A DNA stretch of 62,991 nucleotides from Pseudomonadota bacterium (GTDB taxonomy: Bacteria > Pseudomonadota > Alphaproteobacteria > Puniceispirillales > Marisalimonadaceae). The position numbers were made by a program, and so were the translations under genes. Below, one piece after another: positions 30,007 to 39,804 of this stretch; the stretch's first letter is position 1; every line of letters begins with the position of its first letter. The stretch is taken from the NCBI GenBank assembly GCA_028382005.1, contig JAOESH010000009.1:1-62991 (forward strand). Reading direction: 5' to 3'. Under the pieces are notes generated by a model that did no database searches, had not been told where the DNA came from, and saw only the letters and a program-made list of their open reading frames with translations.

Positions 30007-31182
30007 CTAATTTTTATTTAATATTGGCTCAAGTCTGCTCATTATTTCTTGAATAAATTTTTCCTTAGCGGCAAAGCAAATTCTTAAGTGCCCCTCTCCA
30101 GATTCACCAAAAGCTATACCCGGCGCTACACCAACATTTGTTTCAACAATTAATTTCTTTGCAAATTCTAGCGAGTTATCCATACCCTTAACTTTAAAAA
30201 AAGCATAAAAAGCAGCCTCTGGAATACTGCACTCAACTTGGTTCCAAGTACTTAATTTATCAAACATCATATCTCTAGATTTTTTTAATCGTTGTCTCAA
30301 ATCATTTGTAATATTTTTATAGTTTTGAAGCGCCGCTATAAAACCAATTTGTAAAAATTCTGGAACGCCTGTAGTAGTTATTTGTACTAGCTTAGCTATG
30401 TGTTCACCTAATTCCTCAGGGTGAGTAATCCAACCTATTCTCCACCCAGTCATATCAAAACTTTTAGATGCTGAGTTTATTACAATTAATCTATCATTAG
30501 GTTTAGAAAATTTAAGAAAACTAGGTGCAGCTAAACCATTAAAAGTTATTTGGTGATATACCTCGTCTGAAATTAACCAACAACCAAACTTTCGAGTATG
30601 TTTTAATAATAATTCTTGTTGTTCTTTTGAAATAATCCAACCTGTAGGATTGCCTGGGCTATTAATAAAAACCATTTTTGTTTTAGAAGTAATTGAATTT
30701 AACAAATCTTCAAAGTCAATTTCCCATCCATTTTTATTTAACTTAAGCGATATTTCTTTGATTTTACCTTTCTTTAATAGAACAGAGGATCTTATATTAG
30801 GCCATACGGGACCTACTAATACAACTTCGTCGCCAGAATTAACAATTAAATCACAAACTAGCCTTAATCCCATCATGCCACCATTAACAACACTATGATG
30901 CTCTGGCTTAGTATTTATATTAAAGACCTCATTCATATATTTAGAAAGTTGTAAACGTAGTTCTGGGATACCATTTTGATATGTATAAAATGTTTTACCA
31001 CTATTAAGAGCATCTATAGATTTATCACAAATTATTTGGCTAGTAGAAGCATCACCTTCTCCAAACCAAGCTGGATAAACTTTGTGTCCCGTAATTTGTT
31101 CACGATTTCTTCCAAAATTTGCTATTTCCATAATAGCAGTCTCTTTGAAAGATATAATTTCTTTATTTAAATTTTCTAACAA
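30007..31182 (-). CDS. PLP-dependent aminotransferase, class I
   Basis: The 391-residue fold type I enzyme has EGDAST, NSPGNPTGW near 163-171, LISDEVYHQI, the PLP Lys in NSASKSFDMTGWRIGW near 225-240, and the carboxylate Arg in GHLRICFA. It differs from the enzyme at 15391 at most motifs, so it is a separate paralogue of unknown substrate. The start is a TTG; a weak upstream AGAG is the only ribosome-binding signal. It follows alaS by 16 bases on the minus strand. Confidence 0.87.
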   Translation of the reverse strand: MLENLNKEIISFKETAIMEIANFGRNREQITGHKVYPAWFGEGDASTSQIICDKSIDALNSGKTFYTYQNGIPELRLQLSKYMNEVFNINTKPEHHSVVNGGMMGLRLVCDLIVNSGDEVVLVGPVWPNIRSSVLLKKGKIKEISLKLNKNGWEIDFEDLLNSITSKTKMVFINSPGNPTGWIISKEQQELLLKHTRKFGCWLISDEVYHQITFNGLAAPSFLKFSKPNDRLIVINSASKSFDMTGWRIGWITHPEELGEHIAKLVQITTTGVPEFLQIGFIAALQNYKNITNDLRQRLKKSRDMMFDKLSTWNQVECSIPEAAFYAFFKVKGMDNSLEFAKKLIVETNVGVAPGIAFGESGEGHLRICFAAKEKFIQEIMSRLEPILNKN

Positions 31183-31198
31183 TATTATTACTCTAGAT

Positions 31199-33868
31199 TT
31201 ATTTTCTTATATATTCTTTTAGCATCTTTATAGCTTGATTACAGTTCTCTGGAGAAGATCCACCTGACTGTGCCATATCGGGTCTGCCACCTCCGCCCTT
31301 ACCACCTAGTTTCTCCGATACATGTTTAACCATTTCTACTGCACTAAATTTATCAATATTATTTTTATTAACCGCAATAACTATAGACGCTTTGTTATCA
31401 ATTTTACTAATTAGACATACAATCTTAGAGTCACTGTTTTTAAGAATATTTTCTGCTGTTGGTTTTAACTCTTTAATCATCATCTCATCAAAAATTTTAT
31501 ATTCAAAGATAATGCCGTTTATTTTTTCTTTATTTGAAACGTTCTTATCTAAAGTTGTTGTATTCATTTTAAGTTGTTTTAATTGCTTATTTATATTTTT
31601 ATGCTCAACAATCATTTGTTCAATTTTCTTAACCACTTGCGCTGATTCTGTCTTTAAAAAATTTGAAATAATTTTAATTTTAGCTAACTCAGAATTATAA
31701 AAATCTATAGCTGCTGTATTAGTAATTGCCTCAATCCTTCTAACACCAGATGAAACGCCTGTTTCTGAAATGATTTTAAAAGTAGAAATCTCAGAAGTTT
31801 TTTTTACATGAGTTCCTCCACATAGTTCTACAGACCACGCATTTCTTTTAGCTTCAATGCTTTTGCCCATTGATACAACTCTAACTTCGTCACCATATTT
31901 CTCACCAAAAAGAGCAATAGCTCCATTTTCTATAGCTTTACTTGGTGTCATAATCCTAGTTATAACGTCTTCATTACAGAAAATTCTTTCATTAACTTCA
32001 TTTTCTATATCTTGCAATTTTTTTGGTTCAATTGGTTTAGAGTGACTGAAATCAAATCTTAATTTTTGATTGGTAACTAAAGACCCTTTTTGAGCAACAT
32101 GAATACCTAACTTTTGTCTTAAAGCTTCATGAAGCAAGTGAGTTGCTGAATGATGAGAGCATATTTGTTTTCTATAATCTAAATCTAGGTTTTGAGTTAC
32201 AGTTTCACCTATTTCTAATTTACCTGATATAATTTCAACACTGCAAAGAAAGATATTAACGTCATTACCTAATTTAATCTTACTAGACTTTATAACATTA
32301 GCAGTAAAATTATTGCCTACAATTGAACCTTTATCAGAAATTTGACCTCCTGATTCTGCATAAAAAATTGTTTCATTGAAAACAATATCTACTTTGTCAC
32401 CAGATTTACTTCTTTTAATTATTTGATTATCTTTAAGTAATAAAACGATTTTAGTTTTCAAATATATTTCGTCATATCCTTTAAAATTTGTACATGGAAT
32501 AGTTAAAAAATGTTTCATTACATCGGGTTTATATTGTTTATCTCCAGAACCAACCCATGATTGTCTTGCTTTGTCTTTTTGTGCATTCATAGCGATTTCA
32601 AAGCCGTTATGGTCAACTGTCCAACCATAACTTTTTAAAACATCCTCAGTTAAGTCTAAAGGGAAACCATACGTATCATATAACTCAAAAGCTTTTTCGC
32701 CTGAAAGTGTACCATTAGAAATTCTATTATCAATTTCGTTCTTTAGTAAATTTAATCCTCTATCTAAAGTATCTTTAAATTTTATTTCTTCATCTTTTAT
32801 AGTATTCTTAATTAAATTATTTTCTTTGTTTAACTCTGGAAATGCTTCCCCCATTTCCTTACATAAATAGTCAACTAGTTTATATATAACTGGATCGGTT
32901 GCACCTAATAAATGAGTATGTCTCATTGCTCTTCGCATTATTCTTCTGAGTACATAACCTCTACCTTCATTACTCGGCATCACACCTTCAGCTATGAGAA
33001 AGGATATTGATCTTAAATGATCTGCAACCACTCTATGTGAAATCAAACTATTCTGGCTTTTATCTACACCTGTTATTAAACATGAAGCATCAACGAGATT
33101 TTTCATCATATCAGTTTCATAATTATTATGAGTATTTTGCAGTACAGCTGAAATTCTTTCTAAACCCATACCCGTATCAATACTAGGTTTAGGTAAATTT
33201 ACTCTTTCTTGTAATGAAATTTGTTCATACTGCATAAAGACTAGATTCCAAATTTCTATAAATCTATCACCGTCTTCATCTTTACTACCTGGGGGGCCTC
33301 CTGGTATAGATGACCCATGATCAAAGAAAATTTCTGAACAAGGACCACACGGACCAGTATCTCCCATACTCCAGAAATTATCAGTTGTTTTAATCTTAAT
33401 TATTTTATCATCATTTAAACCTGATATTTTTTTCCAAAGTTTTTCTGCTTCAGTGTCAGTATGATAAATTGTTACCAATAACTTTTCTTTAGGTAAATTA
33501 TACTCTTTTATTAATAATTCCCAGGCTTGATAAATTGCTTTTTCTTTGAAATAATCTCCGAAAGAAAAATTTCCTAACATTTCAAAAAATGTATGATGCC
33601 TAGCTGTTCTTCCTACATTTTCTAAATCATTATGTTTACCACCAGCTCGTAAACATTTTTGTGAAGTCACTGCTCTAGAATATTGCCTTTGTTCTATCCC
33701 AGTAAAAGTATTTTTAAACTGAACCATACCTGCATTAGTAAACAAAAGAGTAGGATCATTATCAGGAACTAAATTACTAGAAGATATAATCTCATGATTG
33801 TTTTTATTAAAATAATCAAGAAACTTAGTTCTTATTTTATTTACTGAATTTTCTCTATTTATTGTCAT
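31199..33868 (-). CDS. alaS: Alanyl-tRNA synthetase
   Basis: The full-length 889-residue class IIc synthetase: catalytic domain with LVPDNDPTLLFTNAGMVQF and GDTGPCGPCSEIFFDHG, editing domain with HSATHLLHEAL and the Cys/His of ELCGGTHV, and the C-terminal C-Ala end with GGKGGGGRPDMAQSGG. It charges tRNA-Ala; an Ala tRNA is at 61967. It is downstream of recA on the same strand, the order recA-alaS being common in bacteria. Confidence 0.97.
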   Translation of the reverse strand: MTINRENSVNKIRTKFLDYFNKNNHEIISSSNLVPDNDPTLLFTNAGMVQFKNTFTGIEQRQYSRAVTSQKCLRAGGKHNDLENVGRTARHHTFFEMLGNFSFGDYFKEKAIYQAWELLIKEYNLPKEKLLVTIYHTDTEAEKLWKKISGLNDDKIIKIKTTDNFWSMGDTGPCGPCSEIFFDHGSSIPGGPPGSKDEDGDRFIEIWNLVFMQYEQISLQERVNLPKPSIDTGMGLERISAVLQNTHNNYETDMMKNLVDASCLITGVDKSQNSLISHRVVADHLRSISFLIAEGVMPSNEGRGYVLRRIMRRAMRHTHLLGATDPVIYKLVDYLCKEMGEAFPELNKENNLIKNTIKDEEIKFKDTLDRGLNLLKNEIDNRISNGTLSGEKAFELYDTYGFPLDLTEDVLKSYGWTVDHNGFEIAMNAQKDKARQSWVGSGDKQYKPDVMKHFLTIPCTNFKGYDEIYLKTKIVLLLKDNQIIKRSKSGDKVDIVFNETIFYAESGGQISDKGSIVGNNFTANVIKSSKIKLGNDVNIFLCSVEIISGKLEIGETVTQNLDLDYRKQICSHHSATHLLHEALRQKLGIHVAQKGSLVTNQKLRFDFSHSKPIEPKKLQDIENEVNERIFCNEDVITRIMTPSKAIENGAIALFGEKYGDEVRVVSMGKSIEAKRNAWSVELCGGTHVKKTSEISTFKIISETGVSSGVRRIEAITNTAAIDFYNSELAKIKIISNFLKTESAQVVKKIEQMIVEHKNINKQLKQLKMNTTTLDKNVSNKEKINGIIFEYKIFDEMMIKELKPTAENILKNSDSKIVCLISKIDNKASIVIAVNKNNIDKFSAVEMVKHVSEKLGGKGGGGRPDMAQSGGSSPENCNQAIKMLKEYIRK

Positions 33869-33935
33869 TTACTTAACTAATTTGTTATTCAAACTTGATA
33901 ACATCAATTCTCTAAAAAACAAATCCACAAAAAAT

Positions 33936-35006
33936 TTATTTTTCTTCTTCTGGATTTTGCTGGTCAGGATTCATTAAAATCTCTTCAACTAGATCTGTAT
34001 TTCCCTTTATTTTATCTTCAATTTCATTTGCAATTTCTGTGTTTTCAGCAAGAAATTTTTTTACATTTTCTCTTCCTTGGCCTATTCTTTGTTCATTATA
34101 AGAGAACCACGAACCTGATTTTTCAACAATTTCAGCTGCAACACCAAGATCTACTATTTCACCATTTTTAGAAATACCTTCACCGTACATAATATCAAAC
34201 TCTACTGTTCTAAAAGGAGGAGCCACTTTGTTTTTAACTACTTTTACGCGTGTTTGATTTCCTATTATATCGTCCTTATCTTTTATTGCTCCAATTCTAC
34301 GTATGTCAAGTCTAACAGATGCATAGAATTTCAGAGCATTTCCTCCTGAAGTTGTCTCTGGATTTCCGAACATTATACCAATTTTTTGACGTATTTGGTT
34401 TATAAAAATAACAAGACAGTTAGATTTAGAAATTGAAGATGTGAGTTTTCTTAATGCCTGGCTCATTAACCTTGCTTGAAGTCCCATATGACTATCACCC
34501 ATATCACCTTCTAACTCTGCTCTTGGGACAAGTGCAGCCACAGAGTCAATAACCAAAACTGATATAGCACCAGATCTAACTAAAGTATCTGCTATCTCAA
34601 GTGCCTGTTCTCCAGCATCGGGTTGAGATATTAATAAATCATCAATATTTACACCTAATTTTTTTGCGTAAACTGGATCTAATGCGTGCTCTGCATCAAC
34701 AAAAGCACAGGTACCACCAGTTTTTTGTGACTCAGCTACAACGTGAAGAGCTAATGTTGTTTTACCCGAACTTTCAGGTCCATAAATTTCAACAATTCTA
34801 CCTTTAGGTAAACCACCTATACCTAAAGCAACATCTAGACCAAGAGATCCCGTAGAAATAGCTTGAATATCAAGATTCATTCCAGATGTACCTAATTTCA
34901 TAACTGAACCTTTTCCGAAGGCTTTTTCAATCTGACCTATAGCTGATTCTAAAGCTACACTTCTGTCTTTATCTTGATTTGACATTTTTATTACCTCAGC
35001 GCTCAT
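33936..35006 (-). CDS. recA: Recombinase A
   Basis: About 356 residues with Walker [10 protein letters not shown], the MAW-type motif [29 protein letters not shown] and the L1/L2 loops for DNA. It drives homologous repair and SOS induction. I choose the ATG at 35006, nine bases after AAGGAG; an ATG at 34985 (preceded by GAGG) gives MSNQDK and is also possible. A TTG/ATG further up would add about 14 residues with no homology. I see no clear alphaproteobacterial SOS box in the short upstream gap. Confidence 0.95.
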   Translation of the reverse strand: MSAEVIKMSNQDKDRSVALESAIGQIEKAFGKGSVMKLGTSGMNLDIQAISTGSLGLDVALGIGGLPKGRIVEIYGPESSGKTTLALHVVAESQKTGGTCAFVDAEHALDPVYAKKLGVNIDDLLISQPDAGEQALEIADTLVRSGAISVLVIDSVAALVPRAELEGDMGDSHMGLQARLMSQALRKLTSSISKSNCLVIFINQIRQKIGIMFGNPETTSGGNALKFYASVRLDIRRIGAIKDKDDIIGNQTRVKVVKNKVAPPFRTVEFDIMYGEGISKNGEIVDLGVAAEIVEKSGSWFSYNEQRIGQGRENVKKFLAENTEIANEIEDKIKGNTDLVEEILMNPDQQNPEEEK

Positions 35007-35131
35007 TTTTTTATACTCCTTACTGACACATGGATTGAATAGTTTCAACCCAAAACAAGATAAATTATATTCACCTTTTGTTCTTATGTCAATATTTGTT
35101 CTTCTTTTGTTCTTTAAGATAAATATTTTAT

Positions 35132-35626
35132 TTACTCATCTTTATGAACTCTCTCCATTTTTTCGTGACGTTCCTGAGCTTGTACACTTAAAGAGGCAAT
35201 AGGCCTTGCTTTTAAACGGCCTAGACCTATGGGCTCACCAGTATCTTCACAATAACCATAAGTTTTTAAATCAATCCTTCTAAGAGCTGCGTCAATTTTA
35301 CTTATAAGTTTTCTTTCTCTGTCACGAGTTCTTAATTGAATTGAAGCGTCTGATTCTACTTGAGCCCTATCTGCTATATCTGGTCTTTGAAGACCTTCAG
35401 CTGAAAGATTCCCTTTAGTGTCTAAAGCTTCTTCAAGTAACTCAGACTTCCAAATTAAAAGTTTTTGTCTAAAAAATTCTAATTGGTTATCATTCATAAA
35501 ATCTTCTTGGTCATTAGGAGAATAATTTTCAGGTAGTACAACCTCAGTTCCTAAAACTCCACCTCTATTAGCACCATTTGCAAAAATTTGTTTTTTTTCT
35601 GAACCATTTTTTTTAGTTGAATTCAC
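35132..35626 (-). CDS. dksA: RNA polymerase-binding transcription factor DksA, degenerate zinc finger
   Basis: The 164-residue protein has the DksA coiled-coil ([19 protein letters not shown]...[33 protein letters not shown]) with the acidic tip, and a C-terminal TraR/DksA finger [21 protein letters not shown]. Only the first of the four zinc cysteines is kept; the others are Thr, Ser and Ala (in ASLSVQAQE). That pattern is normal in Alphaproteobacteria. It modulates rRNA and amino-acid promoters with ppGpp. The start is GTG, nine bases after AAGGA. A 38-residue N-terminal extension precedes the domain. Confidence 0.9.
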   Translation of the reverse strand: MNSTKKNGSEKKQIFANGANRGGVLGTEVVLPENYSPNDQEDFMNDNQLEFFRQKLLIWKSELLEEALDTKGNLSAEGLQRPDIADRAQVESDASIQLRTRDRERKLISKIDAALRRIDLKTYGYCEDTGEPIGLGRLKARPIASLSVQAQERHEKMERVHKDE

Positions 35627-35787
35627 TAATAAACATCCTTAATAATTAAAATAACTATTTTTATATTTGAACTTCAAAAAAGTGCAAGTAGGAAAATAGA
35701 AATTATGACTATAAATAAATATTAAAAACATTGAAATTCGTATTTTTTACATTATTTCAATAAATATCATTAATAACTATTCCGACA

Positions 35788-37020
35788 GTGAAAATTAAAT
35801 TGAACTATTCTGACAAATTTCGAAACTCTATCAACAAATTAAAGTTTGAAGGTAGATATCGTGTATTTAATGAAACTAAAAGAAAAGTTGGTTTTCATCC
35901 TTTGGCTATTTGGAATAATAATTCTATTACATCAGATATTATAGTTTGGTGTTCTAATGATTATCTAGGTATGAGCCAAAATAAATATGTTACTAACTCT
36001 ATGATAAATTCAGTTAAAGAAATGGGCACTGGATCGGGTGGCACTAGAAATATATCTGGAAATAGTAGTGCAATTGTTGAGTTGGAAAGAGAATTAGCAA
36101 GTTTACATCAAAAAGAGAAAGCTATTGTATTTTCTTCTGGTTATGTAGCTAACGAAGCTGCCATAAGTACATTACTCCAAATTTTAGACGATGCTATTGT
36201 TTTTTCCGACGAAAAAAATCATGCTTCTATTATTTCTGGAATAAAAAAATCCGATGCACATAAAGAAATATTTAAACATAATGATTTAAATGAACTTGAG
36301 AAGTTAATTAAAAAATATCCATATAATAGGTCAAAAGTTATAATATTTGAGTCTGTATATTCTATGGACGGTGATATTGGAAATATAGAAGGCATAGTAA
36401 AAATTGCAAAAAAATATAATGCAATGACTTATGTTGATGAAGTACACGCAGTTGGAATGTACGGTAAAACAGGAGCTGGAATTTCTGAACAATTGGATAT
36501 CAGCGATTCGATAGATATAATTCAAGGAACTTTAGGTAAAGCTTATGGTACAATGGGTGGTTACATAACTTCAACTGACTTGATATGTGATGTTATAAGA
36601 AGTTATGCTAGTGGTTATATTTTTACAACTGCATTGCCGCCTGCACTTGCTAAAACGGCTACTCAGTCACTTAAATACCTAAAAAATTCGGATGTAGAAA
36701 GATCTCTACAACAAAAAAATGTAATGTTATTAAAAAAACAATTATCAGATAATAATATAAATTATCTAGATAATAAAAGTCATATAATTCCAGTAATGGT
36801 AAATAATCCAATAAGATGTACAGAAATAAGTAATATTCTGTTAAATGAATTTGGACATTATATTCAGCCTATTAACTACCCTACTGTTCCAGCAGGCACA
36901 GAAAGACTGAGAATTACTCCTGGCCCGCTTCATACAGAAAAAATGATTGCTGAATTAACTTTTTCACTTAAACAAGCATTTAAAAAAACTGAACATATTA
37001 ACTTCAAAAAACCTGCTTAA
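35788..37020 (+). CDS. hemA: 5-aminolevulinate synthase
   Basis: The 410-residue alpha-oxoamine synthase condenses glycine and succinyl-CoA, the alphaproteobacterial (C4) start of tetrapyrrole synthesis. Visible landmarks are VWCSNDYLGMSQN, GTGSGGTRNISGN, DEVHAVGMYG and the PLP Lys in GTLGKAYGTMGGYI near residue 245. The start is GTG. It is 23 bases before hemH, so both heme genes share a transcript. Confidence 0.96.
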   Translation: MKIKLNYSDKFRNSINKLKFEGRYRVFNETKRKVGFHPLAIWNNNSITSDIIVWCSNDYLGMSQNKYVTNSMINSVKEMGTGSGGTRNISGNSSAIVELERELASLHQKEKAIVFSSGYVANEAAISTLLQILDDAIVFSDEKNHASIISGIKKSDAHKEIFKHNDLNELEKLIKKYPYNRSKVIIFESVYSMDGDIGNIEGIVKIAKKYNAMTYVDEVHAVGMYGKTGAGISEQLDISDSIDIIQGTLGKAYGTMGGYITSTDLICDVIRSYASGYIFTTALPPALAKTATQSLKYLKNSDVERSLQQKNVMLLKKQLSDNNINYLDNKSHIIPVMVNNPIRCTEISNILLNEFGHYIQPINYPTVPAGTERLRITPGPLHTEKMIAELTFSLKQAFKKTEHINFKKPA

Positions 37021-37043
37021 AATTAATTATATAGAGGGACATA

Positions 37044-38075
37044 GTGGCCATTATAAAAAAACCTTCCGATCACGCTTACTTTCCTTCAAAGGGTAAAATA
37101 GGAATATTATTAGTAAATCTAGGCACACCTGACGGAACAGACTATTGGTCTATGAGGAAGTATTTAAAACAATTTTTAATGGACAAAAGAGTTGTAGATA
37201 TTTTTAGACCACTTTGGTGGTTAATATTAAACGGACCAATACTTACTTTTAGGCCTTCAAAATCAGGAAAAGCATATAAAAAAATATGGGATAAAGATAA
37301 TTATGGTTCACCTCTTAGAAGACACACAATTAATCAAACAAAAAAATTACAGCAACTTTATAAAAATAATGAACAAATTATAATTGAACATGCAATGAGA
37401 TATGGGAAGCCTGCAATTGACAATGTTCTCCATAAGATGAAGGAAGATGGATGTACCAAAATTGTTCTTTTACCTTTATATCCACAATATGCAGCAAGCA
37501 CATCAGCAACTGTAAAAGATGAAGCTTTTAAATGGTTATTAAAACAACGATGGCAACCAGATATCAGAACTGTTGCTCCATGGTTTGACAACAACTACTA
37601 CATTAAGGCACTTGCGAATACCATTAAAGATAACCTTAAAAATAAGACTAAACCTGATATGTTACTTATATCATTCCATGGTATTCCAAAAAGGTATTTT
37701 ATGGCGGGTGACCCTTATCACTGTCACTGTATAAAAACAGCTAGGCTGTTAAGAGAAGAACTTAAATGGCCTGAGGATAAAATTTTAGTAACCTTTCAAT
37801 CTAGATTTGGTCCTGAACCCTGGCTTCAACCCTACACTGATAAAACAATTGTAGATCTTGCTAAAATAGGAACAAAAAACATTGCCTTGGTTGCTCCAGG
37901 GTTCATATCTGATTGCTTAGAAACACTTGAAGAAATAAACGTAGAGGCTAAAGAACTTTTCATTGAAAACGGGGGAAAGAACTTTCATTACATACCGTGC
38001 CTAAATGATAATAGACATTCAATAAACTTATTGGATAAAATTATTAAACAAAATCTTTTAGGTTGGACTGAATAA
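37044..38075 (+). CDS. hemH: Ferrochelatase
   Basis: The 343-residue enzyme inserts iron into protoporphyrin IX. Motifs: ILLVNLGTPD at the start, LPLYPQYAASTSATV, the metal-site His in SFHGIPKRYFMAGDPYHCHC near 210-230, and FQSRFGPEPWLQPYTD. The GTG start follows GAGGG. It ends the hem operon; a possible terminator hairpin lies about 30 bases downstream. Confidence 0.96.
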   Translation: MAIIKKPSDHAYFPSKGKIGILLVNLGTPDGTDYWSMRKYLKQFLMDKRVVDIFRPLWWLILNGPILTFRPSKSGKAYKKIWDKDNYGSPLRRHTINQTKKLQQLYKNNEQIIIEHAMRYGKPAIDNVLHKMKEDGCTKIVLLPLYPQYAASTSATVKDEAFKWLLKQRWQPDIRTVAPWFDNNYYIKALANTIKDNLKNKTKPDMLLISFHGIPKRYFMAGDPYHCHCIKTARLLREELKWPEDKILVTFQSRFGPEPWLQPYTDKTIVDLAKIGTKNIALVAPGFISDCLETLEEINVEAKELFIENGGKNFHYIPCLNDNRHSINLLDKIIKQNLLGWTE

Positions 38076-38104
38076 ATCAATATTTTTAATTCATTTTTAT
38101 TAAA

Positions 38105-38123
38105 AAATAACAAGTTGTTATTT
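38105..38123 (+). terminator. Possible hairpin terminator after hemH
   Basis: Inverted repeat AAATAACAA / TTGTTATTT centred on one G. The real loop would take the middle five bases, leaving a 7-bp AT-rich stem; only three T follow, so it is a weak candidate. Confidence 0.4.
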
Positions 38124-38164
38124 ACAAATTAATGTTTAAAGACTATAAAACCAATTCTTATTGT

Positions 38165-38238
38165 GCGGGTATTGTGTAGTGGTAAGACCTTAGCCTTCCA
38201 AGCTAATGACGCGAGTTCGATTCTCGCTACCCGCTCCA
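38165..38238 (+). tRNA. tRNA-Gly (TCC), integration target
   Basis: Cloverleaf with acceptor GCGGGTA/TACCCGC, anticodon stem TTAGC/GCTAA, loop CTTCCAA giving TCC, T arm with GAGTTCGATTCTC and encoded CCA. Its 3' end (38221-38239) is the left end of an integrated element and is nearly repeated at 44726-44744. Confidence 0.95.
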
Positions 38239-38239
38239 A
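38221..38239 (+). repeat. attL-like copy: 3' end of tRNA-Gly
   Basis: TTCTCGCTACCCGCTCCAA, covering part of the T arm, the acceptor strand and CCA. It matches 44726-44744 at 18 of 19 bases. Confidence 0.8.
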
Positions 38240-38313
38240 AAATTAATATTGTCTCCATGTAACACGTTGAAATTCAAATATTTAATTTGAAAATTCAATT
38301 GTGGGTAGACAAA

Positions 38314-38962
38314 ATGGTAAAAAAAAAACTTCCCTTATCTTTATAAAAAAAGAGACGTGTTTTACTTTAGTAAGCATGTTCCCAAAGACTTAAGAAACTA
38401 TTACCAATGCGATCGTATTGTAATGTGCTTAAAAACTAAATGTCCTTCTCAAGCTTTAACATTATCCAAACCTATTATTCATAAACTTGAAGCTTACTGG
38501 TTCAATCTAAGATTTAAAAATACAGAAATACCTTTAGAGAAATTACTTATTAACACTGATCATACTAAATCAGAAATATTTACACCTAAACTTTCTGATG
38601 CTTTAGAAGTCTATTTTAAGCTTAAATGTCATGGTAAAGGAGACATCTTTTTTAGAGCTTCAAAACGAGCTATTAAAGACACTATAAATTTACTGAAAGA
38701 TCGCCCCATCAATAATTACACCACGATAGACGCAGCAAGGTTCCGCGATCATATGTTTGAGCGCAAACTTGCTTCATCATCTATTAAAAGAGTTTTTGCC
38801 ATTATTAGAGCCGTTATCAATATTACAATCAAAGAACATGGGCTTAATTGTCCTAATGTTTTTTCTGGTACTTTCATACCCTTTCTAGATGACACTAAAA
38901 AAAGGCAACCTATACCAATTGAAACCATTATAGATATTCAAATTTTAAAACGTTGCAACTAA
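38314..38962 (+). pseudogene. Tyrosine recombinase (phage integrase family) remnant
   Basis: About 215 residues of the N-terminal half of a tRNA-type integrase remain: the leading YKKRDVFYFSKHVPKDLRNYY with the cysteine/lysine-rich CLKTKCPSQAL (DUF6538-like start) and a SAM-like core-binding domain (FFRASKRAIKDTINLLKDRPINNYTTIDAARFRDHM...SSSIKRVFAIIRAVINI). The natural start ATG at 38314 is one base out of frame with the rest because of a run of ten A at 38319-38328. The protein also stops right after RQPIPIETIIDIQ, where the catalytic domain with its Arg, His and Tyr should begin. A GTG at 38357 could start the open part, but has no useful ribosome-binding site. I call it a pseudogene. Confidence 0.82.
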
Positions 38963-39204
38963 CATTATTAATTAACTGTTCTTAGTATGGACCCTCTGGG
39001 TCCCCCTTCTTGGATTCTAACTCTATCTATTTGTTAAATTAAACACTTTGATGTAGACAAACTATATGAACTCATTTGATGAATTATGACCCGTTGTTTA
39101 CATAACTGATTGCATTCAAGCAATAGCATAGGATATGTATTGTATACCTAATGTCAATACGCACGATACGCACATCAGTTTGTGCATCCATAACACCTTT
39201 TATT

Positions 39205-39804
39205 TCACAATAAGTTCTTGCAAAGTAATATTCCTCTTGAATACTTTGAGAATCTTGATGAAGGATGCGGAATTAAATTATTTATATAATCGTCGTCACA
39301 TTCATTGGAAGTCTTCACCTCCATAACACATTCTATATCTTTACGAACAGTTTGAAAATTATATTTATTAAATTTATAAGATATGTTTCTATCAAAAGTT
39401 AAACGTAATGATTTTAAGCTAAAATACTGCCTTTCATAACTGACGATAAGCGTAGGATTTAATTTGCCAAACGATTGATCTAAATAATCAAGTTTGACTA
39501 TTGCGTTTATACTTTTTGGATCTTTTATGTTTTCAGAAATTTTATAACGGCCCTCTAAGGATGAAATTTTTGTTTCTTTAGTAAATTTAAGTGTAGTATT
39601 GTACCACCTTATTCTAACTTTTTTTCTTGGTAACACTCCTTCTTCGGAATTTTCAAAAAAAGTTAAAGTGTCGTTATCAAAATAACAGCTATTAATAATC
39701 CTAGAAGGATGTAACTGCTTCATACCCTCTATAAATAAATCCTTTTGCATCAAAGCCATATCACTAATTGACAGCCTATATTTTTGTTCTTTTCTGAAAC
39801 TCAC
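39205..39804 (-). CDS. VTC-domain protein (triphosphate tunnel fold, polyphosphate polymerase-like)
   Basis: The 199-residue protein is a lone VTC domain with no SPX or membrane part. The tunnel-lining motifs are all there: RKEQKYRLS at the N-terminus, SCYFDND near 40-46, RKKVRIRWY near 60-68, KFTKETK (basic strand), VSYERQYF, LRLTFDRNISY and CVMEVK near 164-169. Yeast Vtc4 builds polyphosphate in this tunnel; bacterial relatives are of unproven activity. The GTG start overlaps the CotH stop by four bases (GTGA), so translation is coupled with the CotH-like and DUF4956 genes. Cytosolic by sequence. Confidence 0.85.
   Translation of the reverse strand: MSFRKEQKYRLSISDMALMQKDLFIEGMKQLHPSRIINSCYFDNDTLTFFENSEEGVLPRKKVRIRWYNTTLKFTKETKISSLEGRYKISENIKDPKSINAIVKLDYLDQSFGKLNPTLIVSYERQYFSLKSLRLTFDRNISYKFNKYNFQTVRKDIECVMEVKTSNECDDDYINNLIPHPSSRFSKYSRGILLCKNLL

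Noticed and set aside
38989-39003. Hairpin GGACCC / GGGTCC after the integrase remnant
   Set aside because: A perfect 6-bp stem, but no T run follows, so it is not a standard terminator; one short palindrome has little meaning alone.
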